Source of the DNA: Chloroflexota bacterium
GTDB taxonomy: Bacteria; Chloroflexota; Limnocylindria; Limnocylindrales; CSP1-4
Assembly: GCA_004298915.1 (NCBI GenBank)
Contig: SCTE01000355.1
Coordinates: 1 to 6,513 of the forward strand
DNA length: 6,513 bases
Reading direction: 5' to 3'
How positions within the stretch are numbered: position 1 is the first letter of the stretch; each line of letters opens with the position of its first letter. A program made the translations under genes and the position numbers. Positions 1 to 5,617 of the stretch are shown piece after piece. A model generated the notes under the pieces. That model saw nothing but the letters and a program-made list of their open reading frames with translations, made no database searches and was not told the DNA's origin.

Positions 1-577
1 CACGTGTCGTCACCACCGACGCCAGGAACTCGAGGTTGACCTGGTGGATGATCCCGGTGCCCGGGGGCACGACCCGCAGGTCGCGGAAGGCCGTCTGCGC
101 CCAGCGCAGGAGCTGGTAGCGCTCCCCGTTACGCTCGTACTCGCGGGTCACGTTGACCGCGAACGCCGTCGAGGTGCCGAACGCGTCGACCTGGACCGAG
201 TGGTCGATCACGAGGTCCGCCGGGACGAGGGGATTGACCTTCGCCGGATCGCCGCCGAGATCAGCCATGGCATCGCGCATCGCGGCCAGGTCGACGATCG
301 CCGGGACGCCGGTGAAGTCCTGGAGGACGACGCGGGCGGGCATGAACGGGATCTCGGCCTCGCCCCCGGTGCCGGGCCGCCACGACGCGAGCCGCTCCAC
401 GTCCGCGGATTCGACGATCCCGCGACCGGCGTGCCGGAGCGCATTCTCGAGCAGGATCTTGAGCGTGACGGGCGCCGACGCCAGGTCGATCAGGCCGGCC
501 AGTGCCGACAGGCGATAGACGTTGGGCAGGCCCGGCCCGAGCGGCTCGCGGGCCCCGAATGGATCGGGAATCGGCAC
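1..577 (-). CDS. acnA: Aconitate hydratase A, N-terminal part (runs off left edge)
   Basis: Aconitase of the TCA cycle interconverts citrate and isocitrate through cis-aconitate using a cytosolic [4Fe-4S] cluster. The minus strand translates without a stop for 192 codons. It shows the AcnA/IRP N-terminal landmarks in order: VTLKILLEN (about 37-45), PARVVLQDFTGVPAIVDLAAMR (80-101), KVNPLVPADLVIDHSVQVD (113-131), ERYQLLRWAQTAF (152-164) and PPGTGIIHQVNLEFL (171-185), close to E. coli AcnA. The cluster cysteines lie beyond the window, so catalytic completeness cannot be judged. The start is a GTG at 577-575 with an AGGGA Shine-Dalgarno-like stretch 9 bases upstream. An in-frame TAG at 604-602 rules out a much longer N-terminus, and the first residues (VPIPDPFGARE) fit the family. 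It is transcribed divergently from the DUF2520 gene. The long antisense plus-strand reading frame over this gene is a shadow. Confidence 0.95.
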   Translation of the reverse strand, partial: MPIPDPFGAREPLGPGLPNVYRLSALAGLIDLASAPVTLKILLENALRHAGRGIVESADVERLASWRPGTGGEAEIPFMPARVVLQDFTGVPAIVDLAAMRDAMADLGGDPAKVNPLVPADLVIDHSVQVDAFGTSTAFAVNVTREYERNGERYQLLRWAQTAFRDLRVVPPGTGIIHQVNLEFLASVVTTR

Positions 578-602
578 GGAATTCGGTCCCTCGCTGGGTG
601 GC

Positions 603-608
603 TACACT
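603..608 (+). promoter_or_regulatory. Candidate -10 hexamer (TACACT) in the acnA divergent region
   Basis: TACACT matches the TAnnnT core of a sigma-70-type -10 element. It ends 6 bases before an ATG at 615, the geometry expected of a leaderless transcript. No convincing -35 is visible 16-18 bases upstream (AT-containing GAATTC region only). It would serve the DUF2520 gene on the plus strand. No equally good hexamer was found for acnA on the other strand. Confidence 0.3.
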
Positions 609-614
609 CGTTGG

Positions 615-665
615 ATGCAAGCGTACCGCGCCCGGCCGAAACCGCCTGTCGCGGCCCGACGGTGA
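615..665 (+). other. Candidate 16-codon leader ORF coupled to the DUF2520 gene
   Basis: ATG at 615 opens MQAYRARPKPPVAARR and stops at TGA 663-665. That stop overlaps a GTG (662-664) which is in frame with the downstream DUF2520 protein, a classic GTGA coupling arrangement. The ATG is 6 bases after a -10-like TACACT, so it could be the first base of a leaderless mRNA. The peptide is basic and proline-rich and resembles nothing I recognise. It could be a real upstream ORF, the true N-terminus separated by a frameshift, or chance in GC-rich DNA. Confidence 0.2.
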
Positions 666-706
666 GGGCCTGGCCTCCGCGCGAGCCCGCGGCCGGGGGT
701 TCGAGC

Positions 707-1756
707 GTGGACGAGACGCTGCGCGAGCTCGAGGAGCGCGGCATCGTCCTGGATCCGACGTCCGGCGAGGCCTACGGCCACGCCCACGGCCACGACGACG
801 ACCACGACCACCACCCCGGAGCCGGCGACGACCCGGCCGGCGGTCACACGCACCCGCACCGGCATGCCCACGGACATGCCGCGCCCGGCGACCCCCCGGT
901 CGTCGGCATCGTCGGTGGCGGCGCCGTCGGTCCTGCGCTCGGCGCCGCCCTCGTGCGTGCCGGCTGGCCGGTCGGCGCGATCGCGACCCGCAACCCCGGG
1001 CGGCGTGCCCGCTTCCAGGCGCTCGTCCCCGGGGCACGAGCGTTCGCGGAGGCCGCCGCCCTGATCGACGCAGTTGACCTGGTGATCCTCGCCGTCCCCG
1101 ACGACGCGCTGCCGGAGGTCGCGGGCAGCATCCGCCTGTACAGCGGGCAGGCGATGGTCCACACCTCGGGCGCGATCGGCGCCGAGGTCCTCGAGCCGGC
1201 GATGGCCGCGGGCACGCAGATCGGGTCGTTCCACCCCCTGGTCGCGTTCGCTGATACCGAACTCGCGGTCGGCGCACTCCGCGGTGCCACGATCGCCATC
1301 GAGGGCGACGACCAGCTCGCGGCGCTGCTCGCCGACATGGCCGAGGCGATCGGTGCCACCGCGGTCAGGCTCGCTCCCGGTTCGAAGGCGGCCTATCACG
1401 CCGCCGCCGTGCTGGCGGCGGGCGGCTTCGTGGCCCTCCTCGACGCGATCGCCGAGCTCGGGGCCGTGACGGGATTGGACGAGGGCGGATCGCTTTCGAT
1501 CTACGGGCGCCTGATCGAGCAGACGCTCGCCAACGCCCGGGCCCTGGGCATCGAGCGTGCCTTGACCGGCCCGATCACGCGCGGGGATGTCGGGACCCTC
1601 GCCGGCCACCTGGCGGCGATGCGCCGCCACGCCCCCGGCGCGCTGCCCCTGTACGTCGCGCTGGCGGAACGGGAAATCGCGCTGGCGGAACGGCGTGGCG
1701 TGCTCGCACCGGACGTCGCAGATTTGATGCGGCGATCCCTTGCGGCGGCGCCCTGA
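707..1756 (+). CDS. Rossmann-fold DUF2520 protein with His-rich N-terminal stretch
   Basis: A cytosolic NAD(P)-binding protein of the 6-phosphogluconate-dehydrogenase-like superfamily, with a Rossmann-like domain followed by DUF2520; 349 residues from GTG 707. Visible landmarks are the dinucleotide loop VGIVGGGAVGPALG (66-79), VDLVILAVPDDAL (123-135), GSFHPLVAF (173-181), GSKAAYHAAAVLA (225-237) with Lys227 and His231 at the usual dehydrogenase-type positions, and ALTGPITRGDVGTL (285-298). Relatives are mostly uncharacterised. Some related reductases act on ketopantoate, but nothing nearby supports pantothenate synthesis, so the substrate is unknown. Residues 24-57 hold 12 histidines in an Asp/Gly/Pro/His-rich tract before the fold, which is atypical and may bind metal. 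The GTG at 707 has a GGGGG stretch just upstream. GTG 662 (364 residues) is an alternative, coupled to a short upstream ORF. The remaining upstream extension is antisense to acnA and is not believed. The family call is firm; the function is not. Confidence 0.88.
   Translation: MDETLRELEERGIVLDPTSGEAYGHAHGHDDDHDHHPGAGDDPAGGHTHPHRHAHGHAAPGDPPVVGIVGGGAVGPALGAALVRAGWPVGAIATRNPGRRARFQALVPGARAFAEAAALIDAVDLVILAVPDDALPEVAGSIRLYSGQAMVHTSGAIGAEVLEPAMAAGTQIGSFHPLVAFADTELAVGALRGATIAIEGDDQLAALLADMAEAIGATAVRLAPGSKAAYHAAAVLAAGGFVALLDAIAELGAVTGLDEGGSLSIYGRLIEQTLANARALGIERALTGPITRGDVGTLAGHLAAMRRHAPGALPLYVALAEREIALAERRGVLAPDVADLMRRSLAAAP
1656..1693 (+). repeat. Perfect 17-bp direct repeat, period 21, inside the DUF2520 gene
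   Basis: The 17-base unit TCGCGCTGGCGGAACGG occurs at 1656-1672 and again at 1677-1693. The period of 21 keeps the reading frame and gives the protein repeat ALAEREI-ALAERRG near the C-terminal helix. It looks like a small in-frame tandem duplication. Confidence 0.85.
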
Positions 1757-1767
1757 CGCGCTACCAT
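1740..1767 (+). promoter_or_regulatory. Candidate sigma-70-type promoter at the end of the DUF2520 gene
   Basis: TTGCGG (1740-1745) and TACCAT (1762-1767) are separated by 16 bases and overlap the end of the DUF2520 coding region. Transcription would start near 1774-1775, at the A of an ATG, again the leaderless spacing. It is positioned to drive the NUDIX-gcvT-gcvH unit. Each hexamer is only a partial match to consensus. Confidence 0.35.
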
Positions 1768-2076
1768 GCGCGTGATGGATCACAGCATTGCCGCGAAGTA
1801 CGCAGCGCGTCCGGCGGCCAGTTTCCCGCGCCCGTCGGTGCGAACGCGCGAGCGGCGTCTCGGCCTCGGGTCTGCGGTCGCCTTCCGCGCCCTGACCGGC
1901 AGGACGACCGAACTGCGGCGCGACACCGGCTCGCCACTCTCGGCGATCCGCGGCTCGTCCCGTTCGATCACGCCGACCCATGCTCCGATCCCGGCTTCGG
2001 GCCGACCGCGACCCAGCGTTTCCATGACCTGGGCTCGATCCGTCCGGAGCGGGCGACTGCGCGCCGCGACCGCGCC
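1757..2076. other. Region of 320 bases without a confident gene; ambiguous coding signal
   Basis: No RNA gene, riboswitch or repeat was recognised, and the glycine-riboswitch core expected ahead of some gcvT operons is absent. One plus frame opens at ATG 1775 (MDHSIAAKYAARPAASF...) and closes at 2089, and its codons are G/C-ending up to about 1950. From about 1942 the G/C-ending bias moves to the frame of the NUDIX gene (GDPRLVPFDHADPCSDPGFG...), which has no ATG, GTG or TTG before 2077. This suggests a NUDIX N-terminal extension broken by a frameshift or sequencing error. However, a minus-strand frame (2025-1780, 81 codons) shares the same wobble positions over the first part and cannot be excluded. 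None of the translations resembles a family I know. Confidence 0.4.
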
Positions 2077-2583
2077 GTGGCTCGGCTGAGGTCAGCGACC
2101 GCCACGTCGGCCGGCGGCATCGTCATCTCTTCACTCGGCGGGCGACCGGCCCTGGTTGCCGGGCTGCGACGCCGCGAGGGCGATCGACGGCGGGGCACGT
2201 GGACACTCCCCAAGGGAACCCCCGATCCGGGTGAGACGATCGAGGAGACGGCGATCCGGGAGGTCCAGGAGGAAACGGGCCTCCGGGTCAGGATCCTCGA
2301 GCCGCTGTCCTCGATTTCCTACGTCTTCGTCCAGAGCGGCGTCCGGATCGACAAGACCGTGCACTACTGGCTCATGGAGCCGGTCGGCGGGGATCTCGCG
2401 CTCCACGATCACGAGTTCGAGCGGGTGCGCTGGGTCACGTTCGAAGAGGCGGCCCACCTCCTGACCTTCGACTCCGAGCGTTCGCTCGTCGCGGCCGCGG
2501 CCGCCAGCCTCGATGGGCGCTCCGTCGGCGCTGCAGGCAGCGGGCCATCGGCCGCGTTCGAGTCGGAGCCGACACGACCTTGA
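2077..2583 (+). CDS. NUDIX hydrolase
   Basis: A cytosolic Mg-dependent hydrolase of nucleoside diphosphates linked to another moiety, 168 residues. The Nudix box is complete and canonical (GX5EX7REUXEEXGU): Gly47, Glu53, then REVQEETGL at 61-69 with catalytic Glu62, Glu65 and Glu66. The preceding TSAGGIVIS strand and GTWTLPKG lead-in, and the following VHYWLMEPVGGD and HDHEFERVRWVTFEEA, resemble MutT and dinucleoside-polyphosphate (ApnA) type hydrolases; the substrate cannot be assigned. The C-terminal 25 residues are Ala/Ser-rich and probably disordered. GTG 2077 is the first recognisable start in this frame but lacks a Shine-Dalgarno, and coding-like sequence continues upstream in the same frame, so the true N-terminus may be longer. 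The stop codon overlaps the TTG start of gcvT (TTGA), implying co-transcription and translational coupling. Confidence 0.9.
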   Translation: MARLRSATATSAGGIVISSLGGRPALVAGLRRREGDRRRGTWTLPKGTPDPGETIEETAIREVQEETGLRVRILEPLSSISYVFVQSGVRIDKTVHYWLMEPVGGDLALHDHEFERVRWVTFEEAAHLLTFDSERSLVAAAAASLDGRSVGAAGSGPSAAFESEPTRP

Positions 2584-3728
2584 CCGATTCGGACGATTCC
2601 CTCCGCGAAACGGCCCTCACGGACACGCATCGCGCGCTCGACGCGCGGCTCATCGAGTTCGGCGGCTGGCTCATGCCGGTCCAGTACCGCGGGATCCTCG
2701 AGGAGCATCGCGCCGTCCGGGAGCGAGCCGGCCTGTTCGACCTGTCGCATATGGGCGAGCTGTTCATCGACGGTCCGGACGCGGGCGATGCCCTGGCCGC
2801 GAGCCTGGTCTCGGATCCTCGGACGCTCGCGGTCGGCCGGGCCCAGTACTCGATGCTGTGTGCCGACGACGGGGGGATCATCGACGACCTGATCGTCTAC
2901 CGGCTCGCCCACGATCGGTTCCTCGTGGTTGCCAATGCCGGCAACGCGACGGTCGTCTCGGACGCGCTGGCCGACCGACTCGAGGGCTGGGACGCGGTCC
3001 TGGACGATCGCTCGATGGCCACGTCGCTCGTCGCGATCCAGGGGCCGGCAGCGGCCGGGATCCTCCGGCCGCTGACCGACATCGCCCTCGACGAGCTTCG
3101 CTACTACGCCATCGCCGAGGGGACGGTCGCCGGGATGCCGGCGCTCGTGGCACGGACCGGGTACACCGGCGAGGACGGGTTCGAGGTCTTCGTGGACTGG
3201 GCTCGCGGCCCCGAGCTGTGGGCCGCGCTGGCCGCGGCCGGCTCCGGGCAGGGCCTGATCCCGTGCGGGCTCGGGGCCAGGGACACCCTGCGCCTGGAGG
3301 CCGGCATGCCGCTCTACGGCAACGAGCTGGATCGGGCCACGAACCCGTACGAAGCCGGGCTCGGCCGCGTGGTGAAGCTCGACAAGGCCGGGACGTTCGT
3401 CGGCCGCGAGGCGCTTGCCAGCGCCGCGGCACGTGACCCCGATCGGCGGCTTGTGGGCCTGGCCATCACCGGCCGGGGCATCGCCCGCCATGGCTACCCG
3501 GTTCTCGCGGGTGGACGGCCCGTGGGGACGGTGACATCGGGAACCCAGTCGCCAACGCTCGGCCAGCCGATCGCGATGGCCTATGTCGACCGGGCCCATG
3601 CCGAACCGGGTACGATCCTGGCCGTCGAGATTCGGGGTCAACCCGTTGACGCCGAAGTCGTGAGCCTGCCGTTCTACCGCCGAGCCCGCCAGGTGGCGCC
3701 GAGCTCGAGCCCGACCACCGTCGCCTGA
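2580..3728 (+). CDS. gcvT: Glycine cleavage system T protein (aminomethyltransferase)
   Basis: The T protein releases ammonia from the aminomethyl group carried on the lipoyl arm of the H protein and passes the one-carbon unit to tetrahydrofolate, giving 5,10-methylene-THF. Its 382 residues are close to the family norm (about 365). Landmarks: FGGWLMPVQYRGILEEHRAVRERAGLFDLSHMGE (27-60), the GGIIDDLIVYR segment with the conserved Asp pair 102-103 near the folate site, VVANAGNA (116-123), IQGP (153-156), RTGYTGEDGFE (192-202) and GLGARDTLRLEAGMPLYGNEL (230-250). These make GcvT much likelier than a dimethylglycine-dehydrogenase-like relative. The start is TTG 2580, overlapping the NUDIX stop by 4 bases, with a weak GGAG 11 bases upstream. 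No later in-frame start preserves the conserved N-terminal helix. gcvH follows after 33 bases, supporting an operon. No gcvP is in view. Confidence 0.96.
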   Translation: MTDSDDSLRETALTDTHRALDARLIEFGGWLMPVQYRGILEEHRAVRERAGLFDLSHMGELFIDGPDAGDALAASLVSDPRTLAVGRAQYSMLCADDGGIIDDLIVYRLAHDRFLVVANAGNATVVSDALADRLEGWDAVLDDRSMATSLVAIQGPAAAGILRPLTDIALDELRYYAIAEGTVAGMPALVARTGYTGEDGFEVFVDWARGPELWAALAAAGSGQGLIPCGLGARDTLRLEAGMPLYGNELDRATNPYEAGLGRVVKLDKAGTFVGREALASAAARDPDRRLVGLAITGRGIARHGYPVLAGGRPVGTVTSGTQSPTLGQPIAMAYVDRAHAEPGTILAVEIRGQPVDAEVVSLPFYRRARQVAPSSSPTTVA

Positions 3729-3744
3729 CCCGAACCCCGCCCGC

Positions 3745-3751
3745 AAGGAGG
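3745..3751 (+). promoter_or_regulatory. Strong ribosome binding site for gcvH
   Basis: AAGGAGG ends 10 bases before the gcvH ATG at 3762. It is the nearest to consensus of the Shine-Dalgarno sites in the window and fixes the gcvH start. It suggests that H protein is made in greater amount than T protein, whose TTG start has only a weak site. Confidence 0.85.
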
Positions 3752-3761
3752 ATCCGCCGCG

Positions 3762-4142
3762 ATGGCATCGACCGGACGCCGGTACACCAAGGACCACGAG
3801 TGGGTCCAGCTCGATGGCGACGTTGCCACGATCGGGATCACCGACTACGCCGCGGACCAGCTGGGCGATGTCGTCTTCGTGGAGCTGCCGGCGGTCGGGC
3901 GGACGCTCGCGAGGCACGCGACCTTCGGCGTCGTCGAATCGGTCAAGGCCGTGAGCGACCTGTACGCGCCGGTCGCCGGCGAGGTCGTGGAGGCCAACGA
4001 GGCGCTCGCGGGCGAGCCCGAGCTCGCGAACAGTGACCCGTACGGCAGCGGATGGATGATCAAGATCCGGATGAGCGACATGGCCGAGTTCGATGGATTG
4101 ATGGACGACGCCGCCTACCAGGAACTGACCAAGGCCGACTGA
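3762..4142 (+). CDS. gcvH: Glycine cleavage system H protein (lipoyl carrier)
   Basis: A small cytosolic carrier whose lipoyl-lysine arm shuttles the aminomethyl intermediate from the P to the T protein and is reoxidised by the L protein; in some bacteria it also serves as a lipoate relay. Its 126 residues match the family length. Landmarks: YTKDHEWVQLDGDVATIGITDYAADQLGDVVFVELP (8-43), then the lipoylation segment VVESVKAVSDLYAPVAGEV with the modified lysine at Lys62, and NSDPYGSGWMIKIR near the C-terminus. Start and expression are supported by the AAGGAGG site. It lies directly after gcvT. The gene downstream is an ECF sigma factor rather than gcvP, so the glycine decarboxylase subunits must be encoded elsewhere. 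No convincing terminator follows: only a 4-bp stem (CCCC/GGGG around 4166-4180) without a T-run. Confidence 0.97.
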   Translation: MASTGRRYTKDHEWVQLDGDVATIGITDYAADQLGDVVFVELPAVGRTLARHATFGVVESVKAVSDLYAPVAGEVVEANEALAGEPELANSDPYGSGWMIKIRMSDMAEFDGLMDDAAYQELTKAD

Positions 4143-4182
4143 GCGGCCGAGGGTCGAACCCGGCACCCCACGAGCGGGGGAC

Positions 4183-4209
4183 TGAACCTTTGCGCGAGCA
4201 GCCCGGTAT
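4183..4209 (+). promoter_or_regulatory. Candidate ECF-sigma promoter upstream of the sigma-factor gene
   Basis: TGAACC (4183-4188) and GGTAT (4205-4209) are spaced by 16 bases. The GAAC-type -35 with this spacing is characteristic of ECF sigma factors, and the pair resembles TGAAAC-N16-CGTA promoters of the sigma-W/M type. Placed directly before an ECF sigma gene, it suggests positive autoregulation. Transcription would start near 4216. The match is by eye only. Confidence 0.4.
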
Positions 4210-4230
4210 GGACTTCCGGAACGCAGCCGA

Positions 4231-4977
4231 GTGGGCAACCACCCGACGGAGGAGCAGATCCTGAATCACCCGCGCTCCAAGCTGCCATCGCTGCTCAGGG
4301 CCGGCTCGGGCGACGCATCGGTGACGGAATCCGGCGTCGCGGGCACCGCCGTGGATCACGAGTTGATCCTGCGCATGCAGCAGGACGACCTCGCGGCGTT
4401 CGAGGCCTTCTTCGAGCGGCACCGGACGCTGATCCACCGGACGGCGTACGGGCTCACCGGCGATCGCCAGGTGGCCGAGGAGATCCTCCAGGACACCTTC
4501 CTGCGCGCGTATCGCCATCGGAACACGCTGCGCACCGACGTGTCGCCGGTGCCCTGGCTGCATCGGGTCGCGCTGAACCTGTGCTACTCGCGGCTGGGGC
4601 GCCGCAAGCTCGCGGTCGAACCGATCGGGGAGGCCACCCACCAGGTGCGCGATGCGGGGCCGGGCCCGGCCGATCAGGCCGAGCGCGAGGAGCTCCGGGC
4701 GACGATCCGACACGGAATCGCGGCCCTGCCGGCGAAGCACCAGAGCGTGATCGTCCTGTACTACCTCCACGGGATGTCGCTCCAGGAAACGGCGCAGGCG
4801 CTGGGGATCGCCCTGGGAACGGTGAAGTCGAGGCTGCACTACGCCCTGGCCGGGCTGCGGCAGCACCTTTCCGCCGAGCGGCACGGCCCGGCCGACGTCC
4901 CGTTCGAGACCGTCGCGGGGGTGCAGGCGGTCCTGATCGTGGCCCTCGGGACCGGCGGGCGGCGGGGCAGGCCGTGA
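4231..4977 (+). CDS. ECF-type RNA polymerase sigma factor (sigma-70 family)
   Basis: An extracytoplasmic-function sigma factor that directs core RNA polymerase to stress or envelope promoters. Sigma region 2 spans about residues 55-125 (AFEAFFERHRTLIHRTAYGLTGD, AEEILQDTFLRAYRHRNTLR, WLHRVALNLCYSRLGRRK). Region 4 spans about 157-212, with helix-turn-helix MSLQETAQALGIALGTVKSR; regions 1 and 3 are absent, as usual. The GTG 4231 start gives 248 residues, long for the family. GTG 4321 (218 residues) and GTG 4351 (208 residues, VDHELILRMQQ) fit family length better. The best Shine-Dalgarno, GGAGGAG at 4248-4254, sits 6 bases before a CTG at 4261. The start is therefore unresolved, while the protein identity is secure. 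A 36-residue tail after region 4 is unrecognised. The stop overlaps the anti-sigma ATG by one base, so the pair is coupled. Confidence 0.93.
   Translation: MGNHPTEEQILNHPRSKLPSLLRAGSGDASVTESGVAGTAVDHELILRMQQDDLAAFEAFFERHRTLIHRTAYGLTGDRQVAEEILQDTFLRAYRHRNTLRTDVSPVPWLHRVALNLCYSRLGRRKLAVEPIGEATHQVRDAGPGPADQAEREELRATIRHGIAALPAKHQSVIVLYYLHGMSLQETAQALGIALGTVKSRLHYALAGLRQHLSAERHGPADVPFETVAGVQAVLIVALGTGGRRGRP
4248..4254 (+). promoter_or_regulatory. Shine-Dalgarno-like GGAGGAG near the sigma-factor 5' end
   Basis: GGAGGAG is followed after 6 bases by CTG (4261-4263), in frame with the sigma factor, and not by ATG, GTG or TTG. It either serves a rare CTG start (N-terminus NHPRSKLPS after the initiator) or is a chance run encoding Glu-Glu inside the longer GTG 4231 product. 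Confidence 0.3.
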
Positions 4978-5570
4978 TGCCGGGCTCGCGAACGGCCGAC
5001 TGCCGGCGGCACGAGGATGCCCTGCTGGGCCTCGTGGATCCTGCCACGCCGACCACCGGCTCGACGGCCGCGCTCGACCATATCGAGTGGTGTCGAGCGT
5101 GCGCCGACGACTTGCAGGATCTGGCGCTCGCGATCGTGGCGATGCGCCGTTTCGGCGACGATCCTCCGGCCGCCGCGCGCTCGTCCGCGGCGTGGCCGAG
5201 CCTCAGCGCCAGGATCGTCCAGGGCCGGGCCGCCGCGGCGGCCGCCGCGTGGCGCTGGCGAGCGTCACTGGCGGGCTTGATGGCCGGGATGGCGGTCGTG
5301 GCGGCACTCGTCGGACCGATGGCGCTCCATGTCCCGCTCGCGGGCGGCGTGGACGAGCCGACCGGCCTCAGCCCGGCGCGGCTCGAGGGCGATGCCCGCC
5401 GCGTCGAAGCCTCCTACATCTGGCAATCGAGTACCGGTTCGTTGTTCGGTGCATCGGCACCAGCCACGGCGAGCGGCTATGCCGCGCCGCCGCGCTACCC
5501 GGACGGGCTGGTTCCGCAACGGAAGGAGGTGCCGGTTCGAACGACCGGGCGTGCGCCGCGAGCGGACTGA
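4977..5570 (+). CDS. Putative membrane anti-sigma factor with zinc-binding motif
   Basis: The partner of the upstream ECF sigma factor, expected to hold it at the membrane until a signal arrives. It has 197 residues from ATG 4977. The cytosolic N-terminal part carries HIEWCRAC with His35, Cys39 and Cys42, the HxxxCxxC zinc motif of the ZAS anti-sigma domain; Cys9 and His12 lie nearby. A single hydrophobic segment at about 96-120 (SLAGLMAGMAVVAALVGPMALHV) follows an Ala-rich basic stretch and probably spans the membrane. The external C-terminal 75 residues match no domain I recognise and are Ala/Pro/Ser-rich. The ATG overlaps the sigma stop codon (TGATG); GTG 4974 is an in-frame alternative one codon earlier. 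Family homology outside the motif is not visible by eye, so the call rests on motif, topology and gene order. Confidence 0.85.
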   Translation: MPGSRTADCRRHEDALLGLVDPATPTTGSTAALDHIEWCRACADDLQDLALAIVAMRRFGDDPPAAARSSAAWPSLSARIVQGRAAAAAAAWRWRASLAGLMAGMAVVAALVGPMALHVPLAGGVDEPTGLSPARLEGDARRVEASYIWQSSTGSLFGASAPATASGYAAPPRYPDGLVPQRKEVPVRTTGRAPRAD

Positions 5571-5587
5571 TCCGGACAACCCCGGAT
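5570..5587. repeat. Perfect 6-bp inverted repeat abutting the -35 element
   Basis: ATCCGG (5570-5575) and CCGGAT (5582-5587) flank a 6-base ACAACC loop, starting at the last base of the anti-sigma stop codon and ending directly before TTGACA. It could be an operator for the downstream promoter or a weak terminator for the sigma/anti-sigma transcript. Only a TTT follows, so a classical intrinsic terminator is not supported. Confidence 0.6.
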
Positions 5588-5617
5588 TTGACACGTTCAC
5601 GGGAGCCTGCCCATAGT
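5588..5617 (+). promoter_or_regulatory. Strong sigma-70-type promoter for the substrate-binding lipoprotein
   Basis: A perfect TTGACA -35 (5588-5593) is followed by CATAGT (5612-5617, 4 of 6 bases of TATAAT) after an 18-base spacer. The expected start is near 5624, leaving an untranslated leader of about 130 nt before the ATG at 5757. This is the best housekeeping promoter in the window and separates the lipoprotein unit from the sigma/anti-sigma operon. Confidence 0.65.

Noticed and set aside
44..706. Upstream extension of the DUF2520 frame across the acnA region
   Set aside because: It is antisense to clearly recognisable aconitase sequence; openness reflects GC bias. The recognisable protein begins after 662/707.
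602..1981. Long minus-strand frame (459 codons)
   Set aside because: Mirror of the DUF2520 gene, with low-complexity Arg/Gly-rich translation and no family features.
1757..2076. Glycine riboswitch ahead of the gcv genes
   Set aside because: No conserved core such as CCGAAGG or GGAGAG pairs is present in the region.
4151..4166. GGGTCGAACCC resembling a tRNA T-arm
   Set aside because: It directly follows the gcvH stop and no acceptor, D or anticodon arms surround it; chance similarity.
4166..4180. CCCC-ACGAGC-GGGG hairpin after gcvH as a terminator
   Set aside because: Only about 4 bp of stem and no following T-run; not enough to call a terminator.
2409..4238. Minus-strand frame of 609 codons opposite gcvT/gcvH
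   Set aside because: Antisense to two unmistakable conserved genes; its translation has no recognisable motif.
4208..4264. 18-codon ORF MDFRNAAEWATTRRRSRS before the sigma factor
   Set aside because: Its ATG lies inside the predicted -10 element, so it would not be transcribed from that promoter, and it lacks a ribosome binding site.
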